64,000 bases of DNA from Paraphoma chrysanthemicola. Its lineage: Eukaryota > Ascomycota > Dothideomycetes > Pleosporales > Phaeosphaeriaceae. The notes under the pieces were generated by a model. The model was not told the origin of the DNA, made no database searches, and saw nothing but the letters and a program-made list of their open reading frames with translations. The translations under genes and the position numbers were made by a program. The stretch covers positions 1,984,001 through 2,048,000 of the forward strand of contig JAGMWG010000005.1 of the NCBI GenBank assembly GCA_020744225.1, in the 5' to 3' direction. Positions 39,161 through 49,716 of the stretch are shown here, in pieces; within the stretch, counting starts at the first letter, position 1, and the number at the start of each line of letters is the position of its first letter.

Positions 39161-41049
39161 CTTATAAGTAATAGTATTTATAAGAAGTAGTAAGTAAGTA
39201 AAAGAAAAAAAGCTATATAAACTCTTAACCTAAGCTCTAGATTTCTCTTTCTACTTAACTTTACTATTAACTAGACTAAGTAAGCTTTTAAGTTAACTTT
39301 TATAGTAGCTTCTTTAACTTTCTTTTTATCTATAATAACTATAAGAATACTTAATAAGACTTTTAAGCTCTTATCTTAGAGACTAGCTTAATAATATACT
39401 AAATACGCTTACTAACTATTATAGCTAGCTGCTTAGTAACTTAGTATCTTCTTATATATTAGTACTAGTAGTTATAAGTTCTTTATAATAGTTATAGTTA
39501 CTCTATTAATCTCTTATAATAGTAGTATTACTACTTATATAGAGTAATAATCTAAGTAGTCTAAATACTTAGAGTAATCTACACGCAGGCTTATTAGCTC
39601 TTATCTAATTAGTCTTAATTAATCTTAACTATATAGATATAAGCTTAATATAATATAATAGTAAAATAATTTACGTTAACTATAACTATAGTGTAGAAAT
39701 AGCTAATATAGCTAATTATAAAAACATCTCTATTACGTAGAATAATAGTTACACTATATAAGATTTTTAGTTCTAACTATTATATATTACTCTAGCTAAG
39801 ACTTAAGATATATTAAACGTATAGTATACTAGTATAACTCTTTATCTTAATCTTATAGCAGGCCTACTTATAAGTTTCTCTAACTAGTTATATATATAGA
39901 CTATAATTATAGTATAATATAAGAGCACTAATAACTTTAGCTATATATATCTAGTAGTTATAAACTAGAAGAAGTAAAAGAGAAAGAGAATAACTACTTA
40001 CTATAATATAGTTACGTATTTAAAGAAAACTTACTTTAAGCTATAGACTAATTATATTATATCTTACTATCTAGATCTACTATATAATACTATAAGTATA
40101 ATAGATATAGTATATATTCTAAAGCGTATATATATAAAGAACTTAGTTTCTATTTTAAATACTATTATTATAAACTAAATTATAGCTAAATTATTATAAT
40201 AACTTAAGAAATACTACTTAATTAGAGTAGACTAGACTAACTATAAAGAGTTTCTTTATTATCTTACTTACTAAGTTTATAATAAAGTTTTAAGTAATCT
40301 TAACTTAGAAACCTCTAGAAAGATAAAAGGTATTCTAGTAGATTAAAAGTAAAAGAATAACTTTATTAACTTTATAAGCTAAGATAAAGAATATAGTCTT
40401 ATATATAAGATAAATTTTATAAATAGAGAGCTTAATAGTATATAGTAATATTTACTTACTTAATACCTAGTAATAAATCTAATAACTAAGTATAAGAGTC
40501 TTCTAGTAGAGTACTAAAAGATTACTCTACCTAATATAGAGATAATAAAAGAGAAGTATTAGCTTACCTTATACTAAGAACTTAATCTTCTAATTTTAGC
40601 ATAATATATAATACTAGAAGTAGTTAGTAGATATAAAAAAGTTATAACTAAAAACTTACTTACACTTTTAGAGACTATAGTATAAGAATAAGTAAAAGCT
40701 TTATAAGAGCTAAGATTAGTAAGCTAAGATATAGAGCTAAATTCTAAAAGTAAGACTAATAAGTAGCTTAAGACTAGAGAATACAAATATACTACTAAGA
40801 CTAATTAACTTATAGAATAGCTAGTTTAAGAAGAGAATATAAACGTAGCTCTTACTATAGAAGGCCTTTTACTAACTTAATAGCTAAAATCTACTATATA
40901 TAAAACTCTAGTAGCTAATAACTTAGAAGTCTTAAATAAAATTAACTTAGATATTATAAAAGAAGAACTAAAAATCTTAGAAGATAATAATAATAGTAAG
41001 CTAACTAATATAGACTTATAGTAAATTTAAGATAATATAAAGTATTAGT

Positions 41050-42950
41050 GTAGTAACTAGAATTTAAAGCTTATCTAACTTATCTAGTAAATAGCTACTA
41101 GTAAGTCTAAGAAGCCTCTTAAAAGAGCTATAATTAGCTAACTACTAAGCTTCTAGTAGCTAGAGATTATAGACTAGAGTAAGCGCATTAACTCTAATAA
41201 AAAGAAGTTAAAAGATATTAGTTAAGTATACTTTTACTACCTACACTTTATTATAGCTAAAGTTAGACTTTAGTATTAAGTGCTAAACTAGAAAAATATA
41301 AGTAATATATTAGAAGTTCTTAAGACTTACTCTAATAAGTAAGTAAAATATTAGAATAACTCTTAATATTATATTCTATTTTAAGCTAGATTTTATATAG
41401 AATATAAGAACTAAGATATACTAAGCTACTAATTTTAACTAGCTATATTAAAGGCTTTTAACCTAGACTATAATAGTATTATTAAGAAGATAAGCTAGAC
41501 TAGAATTATAAAAGAATTTTAGCGCACAAGTACACTAATTACTAACTATTTCTTATAGATATTTAAAGATCTAGACTTAGTAAAAATTATTAACAGTTTC
41601 TTTAATATATTTAGATAGTACTAGCACTATATAAATAGAAAAGAAAACTTAGACTAAAATTAAGCTATATTCTACTCTATTTTATAGTAACTTATTAAAG
41701 AAGATATTAAGTACTAGCTATTATACGCTTATCTTTAGCGTAAGTATTAGTTAATTAGCTATCTATATTATACTAAGTACGTAATAGTAAAAGATAAAAC
41801 TAAGTTTAAGTATATTAATCTTAATATTAATTAAATAGTTAAGTATAGCTATAGAGTAGATATAATCTAGAGATTAGTCTCTCTTAATAATAAAAATAAT
41901 TAAAACTATACTATTATAATAGATAGCTTCTATAATATTACTAAGAAATATATAAAACTTAGAAAAGAGTAAGAAATAGAGACTAAGATAGAATATATTA
42001 AAGAATAGAGTAATAAGAACTAGCCTAATAAGGTAAAAAAGAAGTAGCTAAATATTAAGTTTAATAATAAGCTGTATAAGTAGAGAGAGATCTATATCTT
42101 CTATCTTCTACTACTTTATAGTACTAAGAGTCTAGCTAAAACTATTTAATATATAATTCTTTTATAGTTTATATTAATTTAGAGTAACTATAAGACTATA
42201 AAAAATTCTATAATAGATACTTACTACTAAATTACTAAAGCTTATTAGACTCTAATAGCTATACTATACACTTCTTTAGATTATTTTAATAAGTATAGTA
42301 GTATTACTTAGCTAATACTTAGTATAACTATCTATTAATTCTTATTAGCTATCTTATAAGTAATATATTACTAGAAGTAATAGAATTTACTTATAGTAAT
42401 TAAGAAGATTAAGAAGAACTTAATTAGAAGAAAGAAACTATAGATCTAAGTATAGATTAAGAAAGAGTGCACAAATAATATTACCTAAGCTAAGACTTAG
42501 TAGATATACTTCTAGAAGTATAAAAAGAAAGTATATAGTATAGAGTTTAAAAAAGATTAAAAGAGTAGAATAATAAAAGTTATTTCTAATTAATTATTCT
42601 TCTTAAATAAGAGTAAGTAGTCTAAAGTATTAGCTCTTTAGTAAAAATATAATATAGATCTAAGCTAGAAGAATATACTAAAGTATATATTTCTAGAAGA
42701 GCTTAGAAGTAAGTAAGACTAAGTTTAGTAGTTAGAAGAGAGAGAAGTAGATAAGCTTATTAGCTACTCTCTAGAAACCTAGAAGAATATACTAGCTTAA
42801 TTATTATACTTATCTTTTACTTACTACTCTACTATATAAAGTATAGTTTAGCGTTTATAAGAAAAGAGTAGTACTTAGATTTTATCTTCTACTTAGAAAA
42901 CTTAGACTTTAGATATAAACTAGACTTTAAGTATAAGTAGCGCCTTATTA
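41050..42950 (+). pseudogene. unrecognised RIP-degraded coding block
   Basis: Read through stops as Gln/Trp, one plus-strand frame gives long protein-like text rich in Lys, Gln and Ile. Examples are FQRTSTLITNYFLQIFKDLD, INRKENLDQNQAIFYSILQQ and LLYAYLQRKYQLISYL. Helical periodicity is visible and the frame holds for well over 500 codons, so it was once coding. I recognise neither reverse transcriptase, integrase nor transposase motifs. It lies inside LTR element 1, upstream of its right LTR: a third transposon, an extra gene of element 1 or a captured gene are all possible. Confidence 0.4.
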
Positions 42951-43246
42951 ACTCTTATAAATACACTTATACTAGAGTATAGTAGTTTATAACCTCTTTT
43001 ATAAAGTAGGTATAAAACTACACTAGACCTAAATATACTAACTCTAGCTTAGTATAATTATAGTAGAGAAAACACTTAGTAAGAAGAGTATAGTTAGCTT
43101 CTAACTTATAGTTAGTCTCTAACTTATAGTTAAGAATATAAACGTAGTTATAGATAGTAAAGAAGACTTAGTAATAAAGTATAAAGTAGAGAGAATAGAG
43201 AAGAATAAGTTAAAGCTTAGAGACTAAGCTTAAAGTTAGAAAGATT

Positions 43247-43529
43247 TATACTATTATATAAAGTAATATATTTAGTTTATATTATATAGAGTTCTTAATT
43301 TTCTTAGTATACGTAAGTAGATTATATAATTATCTAGTCTTTATAGAAGTATTTTAATATTATAGAAAAAGAAGAGAAGAGAATAATATAATACAAAAAA
43401 TAAGAAAAAGATAAAAAACTAGTAAGGTAGATACTTAATAGCTAATATAGAGAGATCTTCTCTATCTTATTACTTACTCTTATATACTATAAATAGTAAA
43501 ATAAGTTCTAAACTACTTATTAATAACTT
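43247..43529 (+). repeat. right LTR of retrotransposon 1
   Basis: Direct repeat of 21,191-21,473, beginning TATACTATTATATAAAG (TG changed to TA) and ending TAATAACTT before ACTAG. Also related to the little-mutated copy at 9,419. Confidence 0.8.
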
Positions 43530-44998
43530 ACTAGCTATATATAGTATAAGTTATATTAGTATTTACTAAGTATATAACTTTATTAAGTATATAAATAGTC
43601 TTATAATACGTTTTAACTAGCTATATAATAAGTAAAGAGCTTTATATAAGAATTCTATTCTTATATAATACTAGTTTAAGCTTATAGAGAAAATAAAAAC
43701 TAAGTAAAGTATCTATAATAAGAACGTCTATAACTTTAATAAAACTAGCTTTATAATAAATAAGATATTAACTTAGCTTATTATAATAGAGTTAGAGAGA
43801 AAAGATAAACTAAAGACTATTTAGTCTAGTAATTATAAGTAAGTAACTATTATTACTATAATTAATACTACTAGCTAGACTATTCTACTCTTTCTTATCT
43901 TTACTAGCTAGTATTACTTCTCTACTTAGTATAAGAAGAATATTCTATATAACTAGATAATTATAGTTAGTAATAATAGCTAGATAAATAATAAGCTTAG
44001 AGTTAAGTAGCTAAAGCACTTTAACGCTTATATAAAGACTTAGATTATAGATATATATTACTTACTTATTCTTAATAGCTATAAGAGCTATTACTCTCTT
44101 AAATTTTAAGAGCTTTATAAAGAGATAATATCTATATACTCTATATACTACTTTACTTATCTTATCTACTATAGTCTCTTAATATTAACTACTTCTTACT
44201 ATTAAAGTGTATATATAGCTATAAGATTAAGACTCTAATCTACTACTATATTAACTATATTATAAAGCTTAAGTTTCTACTAGTCTTTAAGATAGTTTTT
44301 AATTACGTGTTTAAAATAGCTAATATCTACTTAGTCTTTTAAGGTATAAGTCTTTACTCTCTCTAACTAGATACTATTCTATTAAAGCTAGATATATAGC
44401 TAATATACTTACTCTAGCTACTTTACTAGAAGCTATCTAGTAGACTTATATACTAAGTAATATACGTAAGCTTAAGACTTAATTAATATTAATTTATAAG
44501 TGTATAAGAAAGTATAAAAGCTTATTACTAGTCTTAATTATTAAGGTAATTAGCTAGCTTAAGAAAGAAGCTAAGATTATAATACTCTTAGCTAAGCTTA
44601 TATATAATTAGATTACTAGTCTTAAGAAAACTAATAAGATAGTATTAAAGTAAAAGTAGTATAAGAAAAAGTAAGTATAGAAGTAGAGAGCCTTAATAAA
44701 GAAAGCTAAAGAGAATATAATTACTTAATATAAGACTAATTAGTAGATTACTTATAAAGAGTGTTAAGATAGAGAGTAATTAAGTCTTAACTACTAAGCT
44801 CTTACGCGCTATAGTAAGTGTAAAGAGTCTAAGTATAATACTTATACGTGTAAAAAAGACTCTATAAATACTACTTAATCTATTATACTAGTAGCTATAT
44901 ACTACTATCTATTATAGTTAAGTTATATGCTTAAAGAAGTGCGTAAACTTAGTAGAGTATACACTTACTTATAATGTGCACTCGCTTATAAAACACGT
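43530..44998 (+). mobile_element. pogo/Fot1-type DNA transposon copy 2, 3' part
   Basis: Matches copy 1 from about 30,133 to 31,604 base for base apart from transitions, including the transposase core and zinc-knuckle end. The terminal inverted repeat ends CGCTTATAAAACACGT at 44,998, followed by TA (44,999-45,000). Together with 20,381-20,760 it makes an element of about 1.85 kb. Its last 60 bp keep more C/G than the rest. Confidence 0.85.
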
Positions 44999-45000
44999 TA

Positions 45001-45549
45001 GCGTAAGTAGTAATATTAAGATTATTTACTAGTATTTATTATATAAGATAAGTAAGTTATTAGTGTAGTATAAGTAGTTAATACTACTATTCTAGTAGTA
45101 GTTAGAGGTAATAGTATAGAAGAGAAATATAATATTGTTACACATATACTTAGTAGACCTAATTAGGTGCTAGTAGACAACGTTATATAGGTAGATATTC
45201 TATGGCTTCTATAGAGCGTAACCTACTCTCTAATATCAATAGTGCTTTAGACCTAAAAAATCTCTCTTAACGGGATCATCCGCCAATGAGCAGCGTCGGA
45301 GCATGAGAGCCCGGGCTACCGTACCCTTTCTCAAATTTCGCGGCAACCCCCGTCCTACTCAAGTTACCCCGGGCTCTTCGGGCGTATGCCATAGGTGATA
45401 AAGGTTAATCCCGTAAGCTAGCTCTTGCGTCGGCTGCGTTGTGTATCATGTTACTGAGCGGACTGTTCGTCGCCCATACCACCACCTGCGAAGGTCGTTC
45501 CGCTAACACTCGCATGCCTGCTGGCTGGTACCAGTGAAACATAGAACTA
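45001..45549. other. island right edge and short intergenic stretch
   Basis: AT-rich RIP sequence stops at about 45,240-45,270 and normal composition begins at once. Ten-base arms AGAGCCCGGG (45,306-45,315) and CCCGGGCTCT (45,368-45,377) are complementary and could form a stem, but CCCGGG is itself palindromic, so this may be chance. No gene is seen. Confidence 0.5.
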
Positions 45550-46155
45550 ATGGCTGCGCTGAGCTCATGGCTGATAGATTTGTCGAAGCAGGCAGTCTCG
45601 ACCGGAAGTAATGGAGGCCTTTTGCCGCTGCTTCGCCACAGAATCCTCCGCGGCAAGAGTCGATGCGGAGCCTGGTGTAAGGTTGCGAACCAAGAGGCCG
45701 ACCTTGCAACTAGGCAAGAGAAGTGTATAAGGCTGCTGGCACCAGAGACCAACCCGGGCTGGCGCTACAGAAACAAGACAATCATGCATATTGCTCTAGA
45801 GAATGGGTTAAGGCTGACAAAGGTCATGGCAGTAGAACTGAATTTGCGTAAAGATAAGCAGCGCAAGGAAAGGTACATGTACCGGACGAAGGACGGGATT
45901 CAGTATTCGCTTGACGAGTATGTCAGGAAGTTGATGAAGGACGTTAGCAACGAGGAGAAAAAAGCCCTTATTCAATGTCTTCAGCGAAACAAAATCCAGC
46001 GGCGATATTTCAGATTGGTCGTGCCCGGAGCTGGGGAGCAGCCGCCGGGTTATCGCGGTCTGCCGGAGGGCTATGCAAGGGTATGGGAAGAATATGAGGC
46101 AGAGTTGATAAGGCGAAGCTTGGCAGTAAGCTGGGAGAGTGCGCCGTTCGACTGA
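45550..46155 (+). pseudogene. C-terminal fragment of an ankyrin-family protein
   Basis: The frame contains MAALSSWLID, then WCKVANQEADLATRQEKCIR, LLAPETNPGWRYRNKTI and MHIALENG, then a conserved end (YRGLPEGYARVWEEYEAEL). Its beginning aligns with the last residues of the pseudogene ending at 7,656 (ALPRFVKWLLD against ALSSWLID, and AA-stop against GAWCK). It therefore appears to be the C-terminus of the same protein family, overlapping it by about 35 residues. A TGA lies shortly upstream in the same frame and no promoter is evident. It is intact to its stop but lacks the repeats, so I regard it as a truncated copy at the island edge rather than a working gene. Confidence 0.6.
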
Positions 46156-46893
46156 TCGCGCAATTGAGCATCACCTCTCCGCATCACAATCTCTTCGGAA
46201 AATCAGCTTGCTCGCAACTTCAAATCATCAAGATTTGAGTAAGACGTTTGGCTTTGTCGGTCTGCAGCGCAATCTACCACAGACGGGGCCAATACGTAGC
46301 GATGGCTTGGCCGCCCCATGCTGGCGCACGCAGCGTGCACGACATAGACTTCGCCACCGACCAAGACACGCGTATCATTGTACACAAAACACGAATGGTC
46401 TACTTCTGTCAAGAACGCCTTGGACTGGTTACGTGTCCTTACGACGCACGTCGCAATCTGGACTTGCAACCCACGCCGCAGATAGAGCGACCGACCAAAG
46501 CAGCGACGAATCGTATGAGCATGTGCCTCAGTGGCGATTCAAAGATACATCATGCTGAAACGCGGGTAGAGTCTTAACAATACTGCTTTAAGCTGGCCGA
46601 TCGGACAACCACGATGATATGCGAAACAAGTGAGGCGTGGTTGGGGGCGAGAGCAATGATTTCGTCGGTGTCCGACACACTGTGCCTCCCGCAAGGCTCT
46701 TCACGCTCTGGCTTTCCACGTCATCGCATGTGCTGTTGAGGCGTGTTGAGTGCATGTCGCTGGATACAAAGCGCAATGGTACCTTCGTTTCTTGGGCCAG
46801 CCAGTCTGGCTACTTTTCATCACATTCGTTCAAGAGATATCTAAGGCATCAAACGACAATAAGCTCCTGCACGATACGAAGATATCCCCAACA
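46156..46893. other. intergenic, no feature seen
   Basis: Several overlapping short frames occur on both strands, none with recognised motifs. The end serves as promoter of the secreted-protein gene. Confidence 0.45.
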
Positions 46894-47637
46894 ATGAAGA
46901 CCGTCGTTATCCTTGCCTTCGCTGGCTCGTCGCTCGCTGGTATGTCTCACTCCTACCCTTATCTACACGAAAATCATGACACTCTAACTAACACGTCCAC
47001 AGGACCATTCAGTAAGATCTACCATGACATATTCAGCAACTCCGTATCCGCGCGAGGAGAAGAAGTGCCGGCACCAGAATTCTCCCCCAATTTCCCGCAA
47101 TACTCCCCAGCTAGCACAGGCTGCTCGCAATCACCTGGTGTCTTCCCCACAGGCATCGGCTACCATCCCACCGGAACTGGTCACTACCATACAGCCACTG
47201 GCGGTGTATCATCCAACCTACCTTACCCGGTCATTCCAATCCCGCACAAGTCTACGCCGCTTTCCGTAGCACCTAGTATCACCCCGTCTTCCATCTTGCC
47301 CGAAAAAGGCCCGGGATATCCTACATACCCATCACATACACCTGATGTACCTGGTGTACCTGAGCTATCTGAGTCACCATGCGCTAGTAGTGGCTTTGCT
47401 ACGCCGACCGGAGGCTGGCAATCGCCTACTGGTGGTGGCGTTGGATATCCAGGCCCGGGAACGGGAATACATTACGGTGCTACGACGTTTAAGACGTATA
47501 CGAAGACTAAGACTGGGCATTTGGGTCCGAAGCCGACAGGCCAGCCAGAGTATCCTGTGTACGAGAATGAGGAGACGGATGGGAAGGGAGACAAGCATGG
47601 CGGTGGGTGGAGTTTGAAGGATGTTTTGAGGTTGTGA
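46894..47637 (+). CDS. secreted Pro/Thr/Gly-rich protein
   Basis: Two exons, 46894-46939 and 47003-47637, give 226 residues. The 63-nt intron (GTATGT...CACAG) is a multiple of three, so the unspliced frame is also open, but its good splice signals and CTAAC branch sites support splicing. The product starts MKTVVILAFAGSSLAG, a clear signal peptide. The mature part is rich in Pro, Thr, Gly and Tyr (GTGHYHTATGG, GYPTYPSHTP, TPTGGWQSPTGGG). It has only two cysteines and a charged C-terminus (ENEETDGKGDKHGGG). No enzyme domain is visible. It resembles O-glycosylated cell-wall or secreted structural proteins; an effector role is conceivable given the neighbouring island but unproven. Confidence 0.7.
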   Translation: MKTVVILAFAGSSLAGMSHSYPYLHENHDTLTNTSTGPFSKIYHDIFSNSVSARGEEVPAPEFSPNFPQYSPASTGCSQSPGVFPTGIGYHPTGTGHYHTATGGVSSNLPYPVIPIPHKSTPLSVAPSITPSSILPEKGPGYPTYPSHTPDVPGVPELSESPCASSGFATPTGGWQSPTGGGVGYPGPGTGIHYGATTFKTYTKTKTGHLGPKPTGQPEYPVYENEETDGKGDKHGGGWSLKDVLRL

Positions 47638-47988
47638 GGATAGGGGAAAGAGAGAAGAGGTTATGAGGTTGAAGGATATATGAGCGGGGATGTGGGTCCT
47701 TAAGTGAGCACAGATGAGACAGAATTAGGTGAAGTGGGTGAGATGGTTGATAGCATAAGAGACCGCTCTCTAGCGATGTTTAGCTTTGAAGTCATTTGGG
47801 AAATTGTGACCGTGGATTGTCTTATTGCGATGTACAGTAACAACAGAAATCTTCAATATTTCATTCCTTAAAACGATATATTCTCGCTTTACAGTCCTTA
47901 CTTTGCTGTCCATTTGTGAAGAAGACGATGGCGTATAAAAGGTATTCTTGCATTTCGCAAATGGGCGTCAATTGTTGGCGCACACCAT
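47638..47988. other. convergent 3' intergenic region
   Basis: Lies between the stops of the secreted-protein gene and the double-GST gene; holds only untranslated sequence. Confidence 0.5.
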
Positions 47989-49716
47989 TCAGATCTTAGA
48001 ACTTGCCATCGCATCTCCGTCCGCATCCCAATCCCTCAACGGCGGCGTCCTCACAAAACTCTTCCTAGCTTCCCACTTCTTCATCCACTCGCCCAACGCC
48101 GGTCTGCCATCCGTCCACTCAAACCCCAACACCCCCATCTCCGCCGTCATGGCCGTAGCAACAGCAACCGCAACCTCATCCGCGCTCGCCGGGCCAGATC
48201 CCGGGGGATCAGGAAGCACGCCGGTCTTTGCTGCAACTTCTAGTCTATCTAGACCACGTAGGATTTTCTGCTTCTGGCCCTCCATCCACTCGTCAAAGAA
48301 AATACCGCGCTCCTTGCGGATCCGGACTTCGTACGTGATCAACACAGCGGCGTCCATGATACCATCCGCACATGCGTGAAGCGTGTGTAGTTGCCAATAC
48401 CGCGTATCTTTCTTGCGTGTCACCGACGCAAGATGTTCCAGGTACTCGCATATGATATTCGAGTCGAATATCCCGTCTGGGATATCTTCTGAGACGAGAC
48501 ATGGGATCTTGGCCATGGGGTTGTAGACTGCTACGTCGGCGTTGTTGTCGCTCCAGCCTTGGATTGTGATTGGGCAGACTACGACTTTTTGCAAAGAGAT
48601 GTGGTGCATGAGGTTTAGTTCGTGGGCGAGGGCGAAGACTTTGCGCGAGTAGGGCGAGAAGGGGTGGTAGATTAGACGCATCTTGGGTATGACCTTGGAT
48701 GCGCTCAGAGTGATTGGGTCAACGGTGACTTGTCCGAGTTTCTTGATTGCAAAGTTCCAGCGGGGGAAGTGCACGTGTAGGCCTTTGCTGTTTTTGATGA
48801 CGACTTCGGTTGTGCTCAATTCGACGAGCTGGCCAGCTGTCTTGCCCATCTGCCCGTAGTCTGACGGGAAGACTTCGAGCTCGTCTCCAAGTTTGATATC
48901 TAGTGGATCGTCGATGGTAAAGCCAATGTCATCCGCAGGCGGCGTTGCATTCAGCGTCTTGCTTGCCATTGCTGCACCGTCCAGCGACGTGGGCTTCGAG
49001 TGTGTGGTCTTCTTCTCTTGGACAAAGCTCATGAATCGTCGGACCCAGGCAAATGTCTTTGGGTAAATTTTCTCGCTGATGTGCGCCTCGGGAAGACAGT
49101 CTTGCATGTTTCGATCCAGAATCATCCATTCGAACGGCCACACGGCGTCAATGTCAGCCAAGGTAGGCTCCTTACTGCCCAAAATCCACTCTCTTCCATC
49201 GGCCAAGAAGGTCGTTTCTAGCAAATTGAACGCCTGCCGAATCTGCTGCAACCCCTCTGGCCGCCCTGCCTCCATATTTTCTTTTGTCATGCGCCGCCCA
49301 CCCGAGAGTTTTGCCCGATCATCCAAAAACACTTTGTTCTGCAGTAGACTGGCATCCGTCCAGTACGGTATGAGTTTCACCGCGTTCGCAAAGACGCCAC
49401 CGTCGATTGTGTAGTTTTCGAAGAGCTTCTGCACTCCAATTTCTGCTTCCGTCTTCGGAGCCAAGGTGCTGTTCGGATACAGAGCTTCCAGCTTGGAGAT
49501 GATGAGTCGCGAGTCGCAATATACGTCTTTGCCAATGGCCATGACTGGGATCTTGCGATACCCAACGCCAACAGAGGCCAGATCTGGCCGTGGCATAACG
49601 GGTGGTTGGATGCATTCATCATAGGGGATGCCGCGGAGCCGGAGGTACCATAGGACGCGGTGGGAGTAGATGGACGGCGGGTAGTGAAATAGAATTGGCT
49701 TTTCGGTTGGCGCCAT
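47989..49716 (-). CDS. double glutathione S-transferase-like fusion protein
   Basis: One uninterrupted exon of 575 residues. Residues 7-85 form a thioredoxin-like GST N domain (FHYPPSIYSHRVLWYLRLRG, KIPVMA, CDSRLIISKLE). Residues 95-235 are a GST C-type helical domain (EPTLADIDAVWPFEW). Residues about 262-330 are a short beta-rich module (LGDELEVFPSDYGQ, VHFPRWNFAIKKL). A second GST N domain starts at 346 (MRLIYHPFSPYSRKVFALAH, KIPCLV, FDSNIICEYLE), followed by a helical domain to the end. Ser rather than Cys or Tyr occupies the likely active-site position of both halves (SIYSHR and SPYSRK). The expected role is glutathione conjugation or thiol transfer in the cytosol. One or both halves might be non-catalytic. 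The start is the first ATG. Confidence 0.88.
   Translation of the reverse strand: MAPTEKPILFHYPPSIYSHRVLWYLRLRGIPYDECIQPPVMPRPDLASVGVGYRKIPVMAIGKDVYCDSRLIISKLEALYPNSTLAPKTEAEIGVQKLFENYTIDGGVFANAVKLIPYWTDASLLQNKVFLDDRAKLSGGRRMTKENMEAGRPEGLQQIRQAFNLLETTFLADGREWILGSKEPTLADIDAVWPFEWMILDRNMQDCLPEAHISEKIYPKTFAWVRRFMSFVQEKKTTHSKPTSLDGAAMASKTLNATPPADDIGFTIDDPLDIKLGDELEVFPSDYGQMGKTAGQLVELSTTEVVIKNSKGLHVHFPRWNFAIKKLGQVTVDPITLSASKVIPKMRLIYHPFSPYSRKVFALAHELNLMHHISLQKVVVCPITIQGWSDNNADVAVYNPMAKIPCLVSEDIPDGIFDSNIICEYLEHLASVTRKKDTRYWQLHTLHACADGIMDAAVLITYEVRIRKERGIFFDEWMEGQKQKILRGLDRLEVAAKTGVLPDPPGSGPASADEVAVAVATAMTAEMGVLGFEWTDGRPALGEWMKKWEARKSFVRTPPLRDWDADGDAMASSKI

Larger units (their letters stand above)
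21191..43529 (+). mobile_element. Ty3/gypsy-type LTR retrotransposon 1, RIP-killed, with later insertions inside
   Basis: Bounded by the 283-bp LTRs and by a 5-bp ACTAG duplication. Its pol lies on the plus strand at about 26.4-29.0 kb. At 22.3 kb the span is too long for one element. The excess is explained by insertions within it: a complete pogo copy (29,756-31,604), a second LTR element (about 32,090-39,160), and possibly the block at 39-43 kb. Gag and protease presumably occupied 22.3-26.4 kb, but I cannot name domains there. Confidence 0.7.
19171..45240. other. AT-rich RIP island built of nested dead transposons
   Basis: From about 19.17 kb the sequence becomes overwhelmingly A/T; C and G survive mostly in CT, CC, AG or GG contexts, while CA and TG are almost absent and TA is in large excess. 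This is the footprint of RIP (C-to-T at CpA on both strands). Short stop-bounded frames are meaningless here, but reading through stops and treating stop as Q/W/R and N as D reveals transposon proteins, listed separately. Unassigned parts are 19,171-20,380; the gag/protease-like interval 21,951-26,450; 29,010-29,755; 31,605-32,089; 39,161-41,050; and 45,001-45,240. The right edge is abrupt: ordinary GC content resumes within about 50 bp near 45,250. Such islands may be facultative heterochromatin or centromeric; nothing here decides that. Confidence 0.95.

Noticed and set aside
19171..45240. Island as a CRISPR array or a bacterial insertion
   Set aside because: No regularly spaced repeats with unique spacers; the composition and gene remnants are those of RIP-altered fungal transposons.
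45306..45377. Ten-base complementary arms as a terminator or transposon end
   Set aside because: The core CCCGGG is self-complementary and the 52-bp loop carries no supporting signal; chance is likely.
46139..46577. Overlapping frames of 109-139 codons after the ankyrin fragment
   Set aside because: No motif, no splice partner and mutually overlapping on the same strand; judged to be chance.
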